NCBI GenBank assembly: GCA_001986395.2
Contig: MQVO02000209.1
Span: 1 to 14,565 of the forward strand
Origin: Irpex lacteus
Taxonomy: Eukaryota > Basidiomycota > Agaricomycetes > Polyporales > Irpicaceae
Direction: 5' to 3'
Length of the DNA: 14,565 nucleotides
Positions 1 through 7,791 of the stretch are shown in pieces; the first letter of the stretch is position 1, and each line of letters opens with the position of its first letter. The translations under genes were made by a program, and so were the position numbers. The notes beneath the pieces were generated by a model. It worked only from the letters and a program-made list of their open reading frames with translations, searched no databases and was not told the origin of the DNA.

Positions 1-545
1 ACTGTAAGTTCACAACAACCCTTCAGCCACACGCTTTGTTTGTTTGGACGGTCCAGTCGGCTACTTTAACAGATGCACTGAGATGACATGGTCGGAGTTT
101 TCAAGTATAGGACAGTGACTGGTGTCGCTGTAATTCGATCCGTCGTCCGCAAGCTCAGGGACTCGTTCCTAGTAATACTAGCCAGAAACGTCAGTTCTTC
201 AACACCATGGCAATCTTGTGAAAGCGCATGTGGAAGGGCAATACAGTTTTAGATCTACATACTCACACCCGGACAACAAGGTCTTCCCAGTGAGAGTCCA
301 TTGTATTTCACTGCACCCGACCTGCGGGCACTCATACAAAGTTCGCTGCCTTACTATAATGTACTACAGCGCGATGTTTGCAATATCAGTAATCTGAGTG
401 CGGTGATGTACAGATTCAGCCAATCTTCGCGTTATAAACATTCGCCAGCCAATCAACAACCTGTCCCCCTCTTCGACCTGACCTCCTTCTTGACGCGCTG
501 CCGTGCACCTGTAGAAGGCACGCGCAGTTCTCTTGGACATGAAGG
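1..545. other. No convincing gene
   Basis: I see only short open frames on both strands, without a recognisable domain or a consistent set of splice sites. The first bases include a GTAAGT that could be a donor of an exon lying outside the window, but nothing supports this further. Confidence 0.4.
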
Positions 546-944
546 TCATGCGTGGCTGCCCGGCTGAATACCACTGGCAGGCCACCCTAGATTGATGCCA
601 CTCATGATCTTGGCTGCAGAGTTTGTGTCTTTGTCATAGTTAGGTTCTGCTGAACCGAATAGGAAAAGACATTGGTCACCGGAATTCAACACGAGGTATC
701 GGAGTGAATATGTCCTCGCTGCCTGCAAGTGTCCACGAGGCCCCACTCGCTGAACGGGGGCCACTGTTTTCAAGTCAGACCAGACATACTGACAGCAGGA
801 TACCGACCCGTGCTTCCGAACAATACGTCGGTGATCTGCTCTGCCAGTGTTACGATTTCTGAAGAATGAAGAATCGTTTCTTTGTGGGCAGGGCTTTTGG
901 GACCCGCGAGATGTAACGTCCATGTCCCCAAAGCGTGGGAACAC
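546..944 (-). CDS. Unrecognised open reading frame (possible exon)
   Basis: An uninterrupted minus-strand frame of about 132 codons. At the far 5' end only a GTG is available; the first ATG is a few codons further in. The product is mixed in composition, with an aliphatic stretch in the C-terminal half (around YLVLNSGDQCLFLF). No signal peptide, repeat or family motif is recognised. It may be a chance open frame or one exon of a spliced gene. Its length is its only support. Confidence 0.15.
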   Translation of the reverse strand: MFPRFGDMDVTSRGSQKPCPQRNDSSFFRNRNTGRADHRRIVRKHGSVSCCQYVWSDLKTVAPVQRVGPRGHLQAARTYSLRYLVLNSGDQCLFLFGSAEPNYDKDTNSAAKIMSGINLGWPASGIQPGSHA

Positions 945-1212
945 TGATCGGACTACAATTCAATAACTACTTTGTTATCATACTGTCTGACTCCATTCAA
1001 CTGTAAGTATTCTAATCCGAGTCGGGCGCCTCCATCACTACTTACATTCACAAACTGATTTCTACAACAACAACGACTACTTCATTCTGTGTCCAAATTT
1101 CGCATACATATAACTATACCATGATATGATCTAGTTGCTGAGGCTGCGAGGGGGAAACAATCGTATGTATACAAATGCTGGAGGTGATACGAACGAGGGC
1201 GACCTGGCCTTA

Positions 1213-1290
1213 GAAATATTTTCAAACTCAGCAGCGCACGGTGCGAGAGCAACCTCCTCAAAGCCGCAGTTCAATTCCTGCTAATGTACC
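1213..1290 (+). repeat. Degenerate tRNA-like element, copy A
   Basis: This shares the block AAACTCAGCAGCGC and then a T-arm-like segment, AGTTCAATTCCTGCTAATG, with the better preserved copy at 5061-5129 (CTCAGCAGCGC ... GGTTCGATTCCTGCCAATG). The B-box of RNA polymerase III promoters is GGTTCGANTCC; here it is reduced to AGTTCAATTCC. The anticodon-arm region is not conserved. I read it as a decayed tRNA-derived repeat (SINE-like), not a working tRNA gene. Confidence 0.45.
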
Positions 1291-1383
1291 TTTTCCTCCT
1301 TCATCGACTTGGACTTTTTGGCAGGTTTTCCGTCATTTATTGCAGGAAGGGTTTAGTGATGTAGTAAGTGCGCTTACGTGCTT

Positions 1384-1584
1384 GCAGAACAAACAAACCC
1401 GTACAGGTTCTATCTTGCCTATTACGAATGGCGTAATGTTGATTACATCAGCGTGGACAAGGGACCTCCGGCAATTAGCGCTTAGAACCTCGCGGCGGAC
1501 GCTCTCTCTCTCCGTCTCCTTGACCGTGACATTGCTGTCAGTGAAGCCGATATCTATTCAAGTTCTTATAGCTGTACCGGATAG
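1384..1584 (+). pseudogene. Decayed coding fragment, family unknown
   Basis: One frame reads 66 codons with a single internal TAG (1483-1485) and looks like protein: it contains NPYRFYLAYYEWRN, then VDYISVDKGPP, and after the stop NLAADALSLRLLDRDIAVSE. A possible acceptor (TTGCAG) lies at its left edge, ending at 1387. A longer frame without stops overlaps it (1241-1666), but that product is low-complexity Ser/Leu/Thr and less protein-like. Further right, another frame gives VKYLNEHGISRRFP near 1610-1655, suggesting a second frameshift. I do not recognise the family. A gene relic is the simplest reading. Confidence 0.35.
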
Positions 1585-1666
1585 CCTGTGCTACCAGATG
1601 CACTCCATGTCAAGTACCTCAATGAGCATGGCATATCACGACGATTCCCGAGGACCTGAGCCTTGA

Positions 1667-2100
1667 CTAAGAACAGAGTCAGTATCATTGATCGTGTCTT
1701 GTATACAATGTTGGTGCGTACCTGATTATCTAAACGCTCTGCATTAGAGGGGAATTCGGACGGGATTCAGTGGGCAAACGTGGGTGCAGGGATCGTGAGA
1801 GGAGACGAGAGAAGGGAGGTATGATTTTATCGCACCCAAAGCCTGTATGTGTCACGTTCATCTCTTGATAAACCTTCCATCTCTCCATTGCAACCAGCAA
1901 CGAACTCGACCATCTTCCCCTCATGCACCCCCATTAGCTTCTGGCAGGTACCCCCAGACAGTGTTAGATATCACGCAGTGTGACGCGAGGGTCCTTGCGG
2001 TGTCTCGTGCAAGCTCATGCTGCAGGGAGGCGTAGCGACGGGGGTAAGAGGGGATAACTCTGAGGCATTGATGCAGTGAATCCATTGCGTTAGTCGTTGA
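1667..2100. other. No gene seen
   Basis: Short frames only, on both strands. No tandem repeat, tRNA-like sequence or convincing splice pattern was found. Confidence 0.35.
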
Positions 2101-2436
2101 GTGTTGATACTGATTGCTGTATGTCCAGGATGCCTGTCACTTCCCAGGGACGGTCAACCCAAGCTTGTTAGGATAGGCATCTTTCATGATGGGGTACTGA
2201 CAGAGTATTGTCGTCTCCCCCCCATATCTGTGGACTCACCCTCTTCGTCGCCCCATTCATCTTCAAGCCCATTGTCCGACTTGTCCCAGATCTACAAAAC
2301 ATACTCAGACAGCACCGAAACATGCGCGGATAGCATGCAGAACACACACGGTATCACACACCGACTGACCGGCGGAGGTACGGAGTGTTGCCTACAGAGT
2401 CAGACAAACAAGGCTGATGGTATGGATGAGGAATAG
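2101..2436 (+). CDS. Unrecognised Ser-rich open reading frame
   Basis: A frame of about 111 codons that begins with a non-ATG codon; its first in-frame ATG is far inside (near 2335). The middle is serine- and proline-rich (VDSPSSSPHSSSSPLSD) and the end is acidic (GMDEE, then stop). It could be an exon of an unrecognised gene or a chance frame. No homology is recognised. Confidence 0.15.
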   Translation: MLILIAVCPGCLSLPRDGQPKLVRIGIFHDGVLTEYCRLPPISVDSPSSSPHSSSSPLSDLSQIYKTYSDSTETCADSMQNTHGITHRLTGGGTECCLQSQTNKADGMDEE

Positions 2437-3169
2437 TCCGACGCCTTTGCGGAGTGAGTGGTCTGTTGGCTTGCCAAAATACGCTGGAATGCTTATGATA
2501 CTGTATAGATGAACGGAGCACAAGAATGCTACAGGCCCCGACTACATACTTAGTCAGTTTGTCAAGAACAAGAACACAGAAGCTAGTCCCATCCGTACTC
2601 CGACCGCCAAATCTACGTGAGTTCGTTGTATTGTCGTTGTATTGCTTCATTGTACGTCTATGCCAGTAGCAGTCGCTGCCAACTCACTTGTTGTTCTTAA
2701 TATGAGATTACGCGTAGACTGGTTGTTATATACAAGTCGTGAGTATCTACACCATATCTCGCTACATAAATCAAACTTTGTATAATTAGTTTGATAATAT
2801 CGCTGCCAATATGCACGTTCAGAAATCGTTATCCCGCCGCTTTGACAGCCCTGCTCACACAAGTAAGAGCTACACGGCCAGGTGAAAAAGGATGAAACCG
2901 AGAAAGATACTTATCCACAGGATATCCGCAGGTTAACGAATGTATATATTCGATGATTAGCGCCATTTTGGCGCCCGAGAATATATCCTAGAGATATCCT
3001 ACGTGTACTATGCTTCCACGGGAGGTGAACAAAACACTTGTAGTGAGTCAAGCGCTTACACGCCAAAAGTACCGTGACATTGCGTGACATAAGCGTAGAT
3101 TTGGCGGGCGAAAAGTTACCTTCGTGCGGCCTTTCCTGTGCAATCGTTCCACCTCCAGAAAATCTGAAA
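2437..3169. other. AT-rich intergenic stretch, no gene
   Basis: No coding signal. It contains a small perfect hairpin, GCGCCA-TTT-TGGCGC, at 2960-2974, and two similar ATATCC-containing motifs nearby (around 2920 and 2985-3000). Nothing here looks like an element end that I can define. Confidence 0.35.
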
Positions 3170-3649
3170 TCACAGTATGATATGAGGAAGATGTATCGCT
3201 AACATTGCGCAAAAATCCGAAGGCTGAGGCCTGAGGGCGAACGTAGAAGCGGCGGCATGCAGTGGTGACGCGTAAGACGATGTTTGCTCACTGAGTTGAA
3301 AATGATGCAAAGGCGGGTTGAGGGGATATTTCGGGTCAAGAATGAAAGATAGAGGTACGCCGTGTTCGGATCCATCAATCCGAGTCTTCTCATACACTAA
3401 CAATACACCCTTCTTTATTCCAGCAGCGCGCCATAATGTGGTTAATTTTACTAAACCAATGCTTAACCTCCTGTGAAACAATTTCGGGCCATCGCTGGCG
3501 ATCCATCTGGATTCTGGAAGAAGTTGTTCGCTTAGTCTGCTGTGTGTATCGGCTGCTAGTGCAATACGTATACCATCTTGGACCAAATGCACGCCGTCCC
3601 CTTCGATATTTCTGCAAAAACACACTCTCTTGGGCACGACTACTAACAC
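3170..3649 (-). CDS. Unrecognised open reading frame (possible internal exon)
   Basis: An open minus-strand frame of about 159 codons, one of the longest unspliced frames in the left half. It has no ATG near its 5' end (only GTG), and its one internal Met lies close to the C-terminus, so as it stands it is not a plausible complete gene. A possible acceptor TTTTTGCAG on the minus strand near 3611 could make the rest an exon. The product has a basic middle (GLVKLTTLWRAAGIKKG) and no recognised motif. Coding status is uncertain. Confidence 0.18.
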   Translation of the reverse strand: MLVVVPKRVCFCRNIEGDGVHLVQDGIRIALAADTHSRLSEQLLPESRWIASDGPKLFHRRLSIGLVKLTTLWRAAGIKKGVLLVYEKTRIDGSEHGVPLSFILDPKYPLNPPLHHFQLSEQTSSYASPLHAAASTFALRPQPSDFCAMLAIHLPHIIL

Positions 3650-4309
3650 CCCTGTTCACCTGACGATCTCTCCGCCGGGGTATCGTCCACGAACAGCTCA
3701 ATCGATGTAGATCACGCACGTACGTCTCACCATCTGCCGTCTATCCCCTACTACCGGTAGTAATCGTTGTTTTTCAGGAACACTCAGAATGACCCGGACA
3801 GCTATTGCCTGATCGACCACCGCAAGGCACATCTAGCTTCAGTATATCGTGCTTGCACGCTGATAAGCTGCCACGGTGAAGCAGTGTGCGTCGCTAATAG
3901 ATGCATGTGAAGAAACATGCAAAGCTATGAGTTCTTGTTCCTCGAATCATCAAGTTGACGTGAGTCTTTGTATACTTTCGCCGGCGGAATGACCACTGAA
4001 CATCTGCGCTATATAGCTTAGCGAAACACCGAAATTGATCATCTTCACGTCCCTTGAACAAAACGTCGTCTCGCGTAGACCCTGAAGTCAGGTTACGTTT
4101 TTCCCTTCGTCGGTGCGCCGCCGTCACTCATCATCCTTGACTCCAAGATCATCTCAGCCTTCTGCAATACCAATACGGGGCGTATCTGGAATACGTCCAA
4201 CGTCTGAATCCGCATTCCGAACATTCCGACCTCATGTCCGACGTAGGCGGAAATTTCTTAGGGAGTTCTATGCTGCCTCCTGTGAATTCGAACACTACGT
4301 CAGATGTAG
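3650..4309. other. No convincing gene
   Basis: Only short overlapping frames on both strands. A plus-strand frame at 4113-4325 is Arg/Ser-rich and looks like a chance frame. No repeats or RNA genes are apparent. Confidence 0.35.
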
Positions 4310-4800
4310 GATTTTTTATGCTTAAAAAGGGTTAGAAAAACAGTGAACAATTGGTTATCATTTTTGCAATCCTAGATTTCGAGATAAAATGGTAGGTTGG
4401 AGCTCACATTTTATGGGCATGAAAATCTGAATCAAAAGTGAACGCTGCCTCATCTTTTGTGAGTTTTAAAAGCAAACTATGGTGTCACGTTTTTTGAACC
4501 GAAAAACACAATAGAAGTTCTTCGCTTTTGCTTACAGTTTTTATTTTGCTTTGTGATCAATTTTATGAACGTTTTTCTTGATTCAAAATAAATCAACAAC
4601 AGATATGAAAAATTGAACCAGTTCGCTTGCGTTTTCCATAGCGAAAAAGAGTACTTGCGTGAAAGACTCGGAAGGAATTGTTCTAATACTTCTTTTAGCA
4701 ATGAAAGAGAACGGAAAAGAATCTCAGGCTTCGCCGGTGTTTCTCTTTTGCCACGGACTTGTCCCAAAACGGTAACAAACCACCGCGCTGTCTGAAGTCT
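4310..4800. other. AT-rich island
   Basis: Base composition changes abruptly: this stretch has many A and T runs (TTTTTTGAACC, TTTTTATTTTGC, GAAAAATTG), unlike the balanced DNA on either side. It looks like inserted or foreign DNA, but I could not find terminal inverted repeats or a target duplication that would define its ends. Confidence 0.4.
4477..4767 (-). CDS. Small basic open reading frame in the AT-rich island
   Basis: A 96-codon minus-strand frame starting with ATG (MGQVRGKRETPAKPE...) and ending KNVTP. A leucine-rich segment (SLSLLKEVLEQFLPSL) is followed by an aromatic stretch (NWFNFSYLLLIYF) and a lysine/arginine-rich tail. TAA stops should be frequent in such AT-rich DNA, so an open frame of this length is mildly notable. 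The family is not recognised, and no promoter or splice context supports it. Confidence 0.2.
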   Translation of the reverse strand: MGQVRGKRETPAKPEILFRSLSLLKEVLEQFLPSLSRKYSFSLWKTQANWFNFSYLLLIYFESRKTFIKLITKQNKNCKQKRRTSIVFFGSKNVTP

Positions 4801-5060
4801 TTGGGTACGAGACTATGAGATCGTATTCCGCCGCGTTGACGGCTGCTCCCTCAAGTTAGATGCTTTTGTACTCCAGCGCTTACACTAACACAAACATGAA
4901 CTGATTTTTACACGCACAATGACACAACTTCTTCTAACAATTCCTTGATCTCGACATAGCCCTACTATGTCTGTACCATCTTGTCCCATCGGCGAGCGGA
5001 AATGATTGCTTATGAATCAACAATCGAGCTTATACAGGACCAGGTGCCCCCGCTATAGAA

Positions 5061-5129
5061 AGCATTAAAACTCAGCAGCGCTTCAGCTTCCGGACGACTG
5101 GGCTGCGGGTTCGATTCCTGCCAATGCCA
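5061..5129 (+). repeat. tRNA-like (SINE-like) element, copy B
   Basis: The right half folds as a tRNA T-arm: stem GCGGG (5105-5109), seven-base loop TTCGATT, stem CCTGC (5117-5121). It contains a perfect polymerase III B-box, GGTTCGATTCC. The following CAATGCC (5122-5128) pairs at five of seven positions with AGCATTA (5061-5067), giving an imperfect acceptor stem and discriminator A. The anticodon arm (CAGCT/TCCGGAC/GACTG) pairs poorly, and the total of 69 bases is short. Similar but more decayed copies occur near 1213 and 7329. This points to a tRNA-derived repeat or tRNA pseudogene rather than a functional tRNA. A real tRNA with anticodon CGG cannot be fully excluded but is unlikely. Confidence 0.5.
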
Positions 5130-5223
5130 TACTTAATTCGCAGATCCTCCGAAATGCCTGATAAGTACACAATAATACCATAGCTAGTATGCAGACATTG
5201 CCATTTTGATGTGGTATATACAC

Positions 5224-5233
5224 TATATATAAA
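5224..5233 (+). promoter_or_regulatory. Candidate TATA box of the BTB gene
   Basis: TATATATAAA lies about 150 bases before the chosen BTB start. Transcription would begin some 25-35 bases downstream, after the ATG at 5235 (in frame with the BTB gene) and before the ATG at 5385. This favours 5385 as the start. The sequence between the box and the gene contains repeat-related segments. Confidence 0.4.
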
Positions 5234-5384
5234 CATGAGGAATCGTACTTACCGCTTGCCTGTTTGTACTTGTGCGACATCGAACTCTATCGAAATTCAT
5301 CAAGTAAGCGCTGGACGGGAATTCGAACGTTTGAAGTTGTACCACCCTAGGTCTTTGACTCATTACACCCTCCTCGCTACCCTG

Positions 5385-6417
5385 ATGGCCTTTCAAGACC
5401 TTGTAAAACACCCTCTTTGGTTTGATGATGGCAGCATAGTCATCATAGTAGAGAATACCGGGTTCCGTGTACATCGCACACTGCTTGCCTCACATTCTGA
5501 GGTCTTTCGTCAGATGTTTTCTCTCCCTCAGCCCGAAACTCCCGCAGAAGGCTTGATAGAAGACTGTTCCATTGTTCGGCTTGCACAAGACAGGGTGCAA
5601 GACATATCCGTTATCCTCTCCATTCTTTATGACCCTACATTGCGGTGAGAAATTCCATGATCCATTCCAAGAAGGCTTACCAATATTGCTTGCTGCTGGC
5701 AGCTTCTACGATTATCAAGTGCCTTTACACTTTAAAGAGGTCGCCGTTGCCCTTGAAATGGCAATCAAGTACTCATTCAACACTATCCGACAACATGCCC
5801 TTCGCAGAATGTCTTTCTTCTATCCAAAGGACATTGCCAGCACAGTGGATACCAAGCACTGTATCCATCTTTTTCCGAATCAGCGAGAAGAAACCCCTTG
5901 TCTTCTTTGGGACAATCCTTACAATCAAGATGCACCTGCCGTCCTCCACCTTGCTTTAAAGCATGGTCTCGATGACCTCCTTCCCATGGCGTTGTATGCA
6001 TGTGCTACCTTCATGCGACTCGACCAGCTTACTACTTTTCCGTACGAAGGGACCCCTACTCTGACCCATACCGAGATTATCACTTGCGTACATGCACGCG
6101 AATTCCTGTGGGACCAGCGAAGGAGCCTTCTCCAAATTTTTACCCGCTGGGTCGATTCCCCTCAGTGTTTATTCTCGGGTTATGAACGAAAGGACCATCA
6201 ATGCGCATCTGCAGCACAAAGACGGGCTTTTGAGCTAGTTGACAAGGATATATGCTGGAAAATGCTGGATCCGGCATCTAACTTTGTCCCCGACGCACCG
6301 CAGTATCCATCGTCGGCGCCGTCACTATGTGAATATTGCATCGAACATACGAGGGAGGCCATATTCGATCTACAACAAGCCACCTGGGATACTCTTCGTA
6401 AGCAGGATTGGGCTTGA
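5385..6417 (+). CDS. BTB/POZ domain protein, agaricomycete type (two exons)
   Basis: Exon 1 is 5385-5644 and exon 2 is 5703-6417. The 58-base intron (GTGAGA..GGCAG, 5645-5702) splits an Arg codon and restores the frame, giving about 324 residues. The N-terminus is a BTB/POZ domain: HPLWFDDGSIVIIVE, then the core FRVHRTLLASHSEVFRQMF near residues 27-45, then DISVILSILYDPTLR and the post-intron FKEVAVALEMAIKYSF. The C-terminal part ends with the paired-Cys segment CEYCIEHTREAIF and then TWDTLRKQDWA, as in the many mushroom BTB proteins. BTB domains are dimerisation or adaptor modules, often for Cullin-3 ubiquitin ligases; the role of this fungal group is unknown. An in-frame ATG at 5235 would add 50 residues but lies immediately after the TATA box in repeat-like DNA. 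No frame damage is seen, so the gene may be functional. Confidence 0.85.
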
Positions 6418-7020
6418 CGCCTATGAGCGGTGAGTTCTCAACCTCATCGCCAGCGCGCCGCAGCGCAAGTAGCCAACGTTTTTGCCGGTTCTAACAGCCA
6501 GCTCGCAGGATCATCGTACCTATCGTATCATAACGGGCAGCCTTGCGTATCACTACATGAACCCCCAGTGATTTGACACCCCATACATAACGCAGGCTTG
6601 TGTCTCTGTCGTTCACGCGTTCCTCTCGTTCTGTCTTTGTTTTTTTTTGTATTATACCTCTTCACTTCTCATCGCTCAGCCAACCTGCCATATGCACATA
6701 CAGCAGCATTATACACTCGATTTATTTGCGCATGTCTTCTCCAGTTACTTGAAATGACTTTCAATAAAATTACAAGGATAAAATATTTTATAGCGAAGGA
6801 AGTACAGAATGTAATGGCAAGTGCAAGGTGACGTGCGCAAATAAACGGACAACATATATATTAAGCTTAATCTACTGCGGAAAAAGAAGGGTTGGGGATG
6901 GAAGCTGCATAACAAGAAATACTACACAAGATGAAACCTAACCATAGCTAAAATTTGAAGACACATACATTACAAAGTACGAGCTGTAGGGGAAAAATGG
7001 TCAGGCGCCAAACGAAGGAT
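6418..7020. other. BTB 3' flank, no clear gene
   Basis: Contains a pyrimidine-rich tract around 6610-6680 (including a nine-T run) and AATAAA motifs near 6763 and 6839. These lie 350 bases or more after the BTB stop, so their use as a poly(A) signal is doubtful. An open plus-strand frame at 6598-6831 encodes a hydrophobic Leu/Phe-rich product; it has no ATG at its left end and is not convincing. Confidence 0.35.
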
Positions 7021-7310
7021 AATCCGTGTGGGTGATTCAGTGGGTGATTCATATGGGTGATTCCTGCGGGTGGTTCGTGTGGGTGACTTAGTGGGTGGTT
7101 CATTCCGCAGCTCCTACCGGGTGATTCATCGGGTGATTCATGCGGGGTTATTCAGTGGGTAGACCACATGGGTTATCCTTGCGGGTGATCCGTGTGGGTG
7201 ACTTAGTGGGTGGCTCATTCCGCGCCTCTTACCGGGACTCATATGGGCGATCTGTGAGGGTGATTCATTTGGGTGACTTAGTTGGTGGTTCATTCCGCAA
7301 CTCCTACCTT
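7021..7310 (+). repeat. Minisatellite with higher-order organisation
   Basis: About 290 bases are built from variants of a short G-rich unit, GTGGGTGATTCAT and relatives (GGGTGATTC, GGGTGACTTAG, GGGTGGTTCATTCC). Superimposed is a longer unit of roughly 43 bases, GGGTGACTTAG followed by a GGTGG(T/C)TCATTCCGC core and CTCCTACC or CTCTTACC. It recurs three times, beginning at 7081, 7197 and 7271, with 116- and 74-base spacing. The strand asymmetry is strong (G- and T-rich on plus). One plus-strand frame stays open through it with a repeating VGDLVGGSFR, but I do not regard it as a gene. Confidence 0.75.
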
Positions 7311-7328
7311 AATGCGCGCCACCTGCAA

Positions 7329-7437
7329 TTAGCAAACTCAGCAGCTCTCCCTGCAGGAATCGTACTTGCCGCTTGTCGGCCTGCTCAAAACAAGTCATTG
7401 TATGTTCTAATCCTGCACGGGAGCAATCGCGGAGAAC
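7329..7437 (+). repeat. Degenerate tRNA-like element, copy C
   Basis: TTAGCAAACTCAGCAGC resembles the start of the other tRNA-like copies. Later GTTCTAATCCTGCACGG resembles a decayed T-arm/B-box. Between them, 7355-7375 matches 5238-5258 (the BTB leader) at 20 of 21 bases. I infer a rearranged or internally deleted member of the same dispersed family, directly abutting the minisatellite. Confidence 0.35.
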
Positions 7438-7791
7438 GCACCCACAAGTGTCAAGTTACGTACAAATGTCTACGAATGTAGGTACGGGATTGAAGTTGCC
7501 AAGCTTCGTCAAGTTCGAGGACCGACCATCTGAACAACGATGCGGAACACCCGACGTCACGCGCCATATCCGACTGCACGTCTTGCATGGTTGAACGATC
7601 TCACTTAGAGCCTGAGACTATACGCTCGCATGCCGTCAATAGAGTTGTAGAGTCGATGCGAGGAAGCGCCGGCATGTACAATTCCCTTTTTCCTGATGTA
7701 GAGCAAAGGAAGACATGTCGCAAGAGACCGTGACTATGGTAGGACAGGGTTCATGTCCGAGTTCTTCACTGGCGGAAACTGATCCACACAG
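7438..7791. other. Unassigned; possible lost 5' part of the transposase
   Basis: The next transposase exon begins at 7792 behind a good acceptor (branch-like AACTGATCC, then CACAG). No preceding exon with transposase motifs could be read here, so the upstream part is missing or too decayed. No other gene is evident. Confidence 0.35.

Noticed and set aside
1241..1666. 141-codon plus-strand open frame as a gene
   Set aside because: The product is low-complexity and Ser/Leu-rich. An overlapping frame (1384-1584) looks far more like real, though decayed, protein.
5061..5129. Functional tRNA gene with anticodon CGG
   Set aside because: The acceptor and anticodon stems have mismatches, the D-arm is not clear, and diverged copies exist elsewhere in the window.
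5083..5280. Minus-strand frame with GIEPAAQSSGS-like end
   Set aside because: That peptide is the reverse translation of the tRNA T-arm sequence, a common artefact of tRNA-derived repeats.
5235..5384. N-terminal extension of the BTB protein from the in-frame ATG at 5235
   Set aside because: The ATG directly follows the TATA box, so transcription would start downstream of it, and the stretch contains repeat-related sequence. The BTB domain itself begins right after the ATG at 5385.
7021..7310. CRISPR array or interstitial telomere
   Set aside because: Repeats are degenerate and contiguous without unique spacers, and the unit is not TTAGG.
7140..7481. 113-codon frame through the minisatellite
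   Set aside because: The VGDLVGGSFR repetition simply mirrors the DNA repeat, and the rest of the frame covers tRNA-like repeat sequence.
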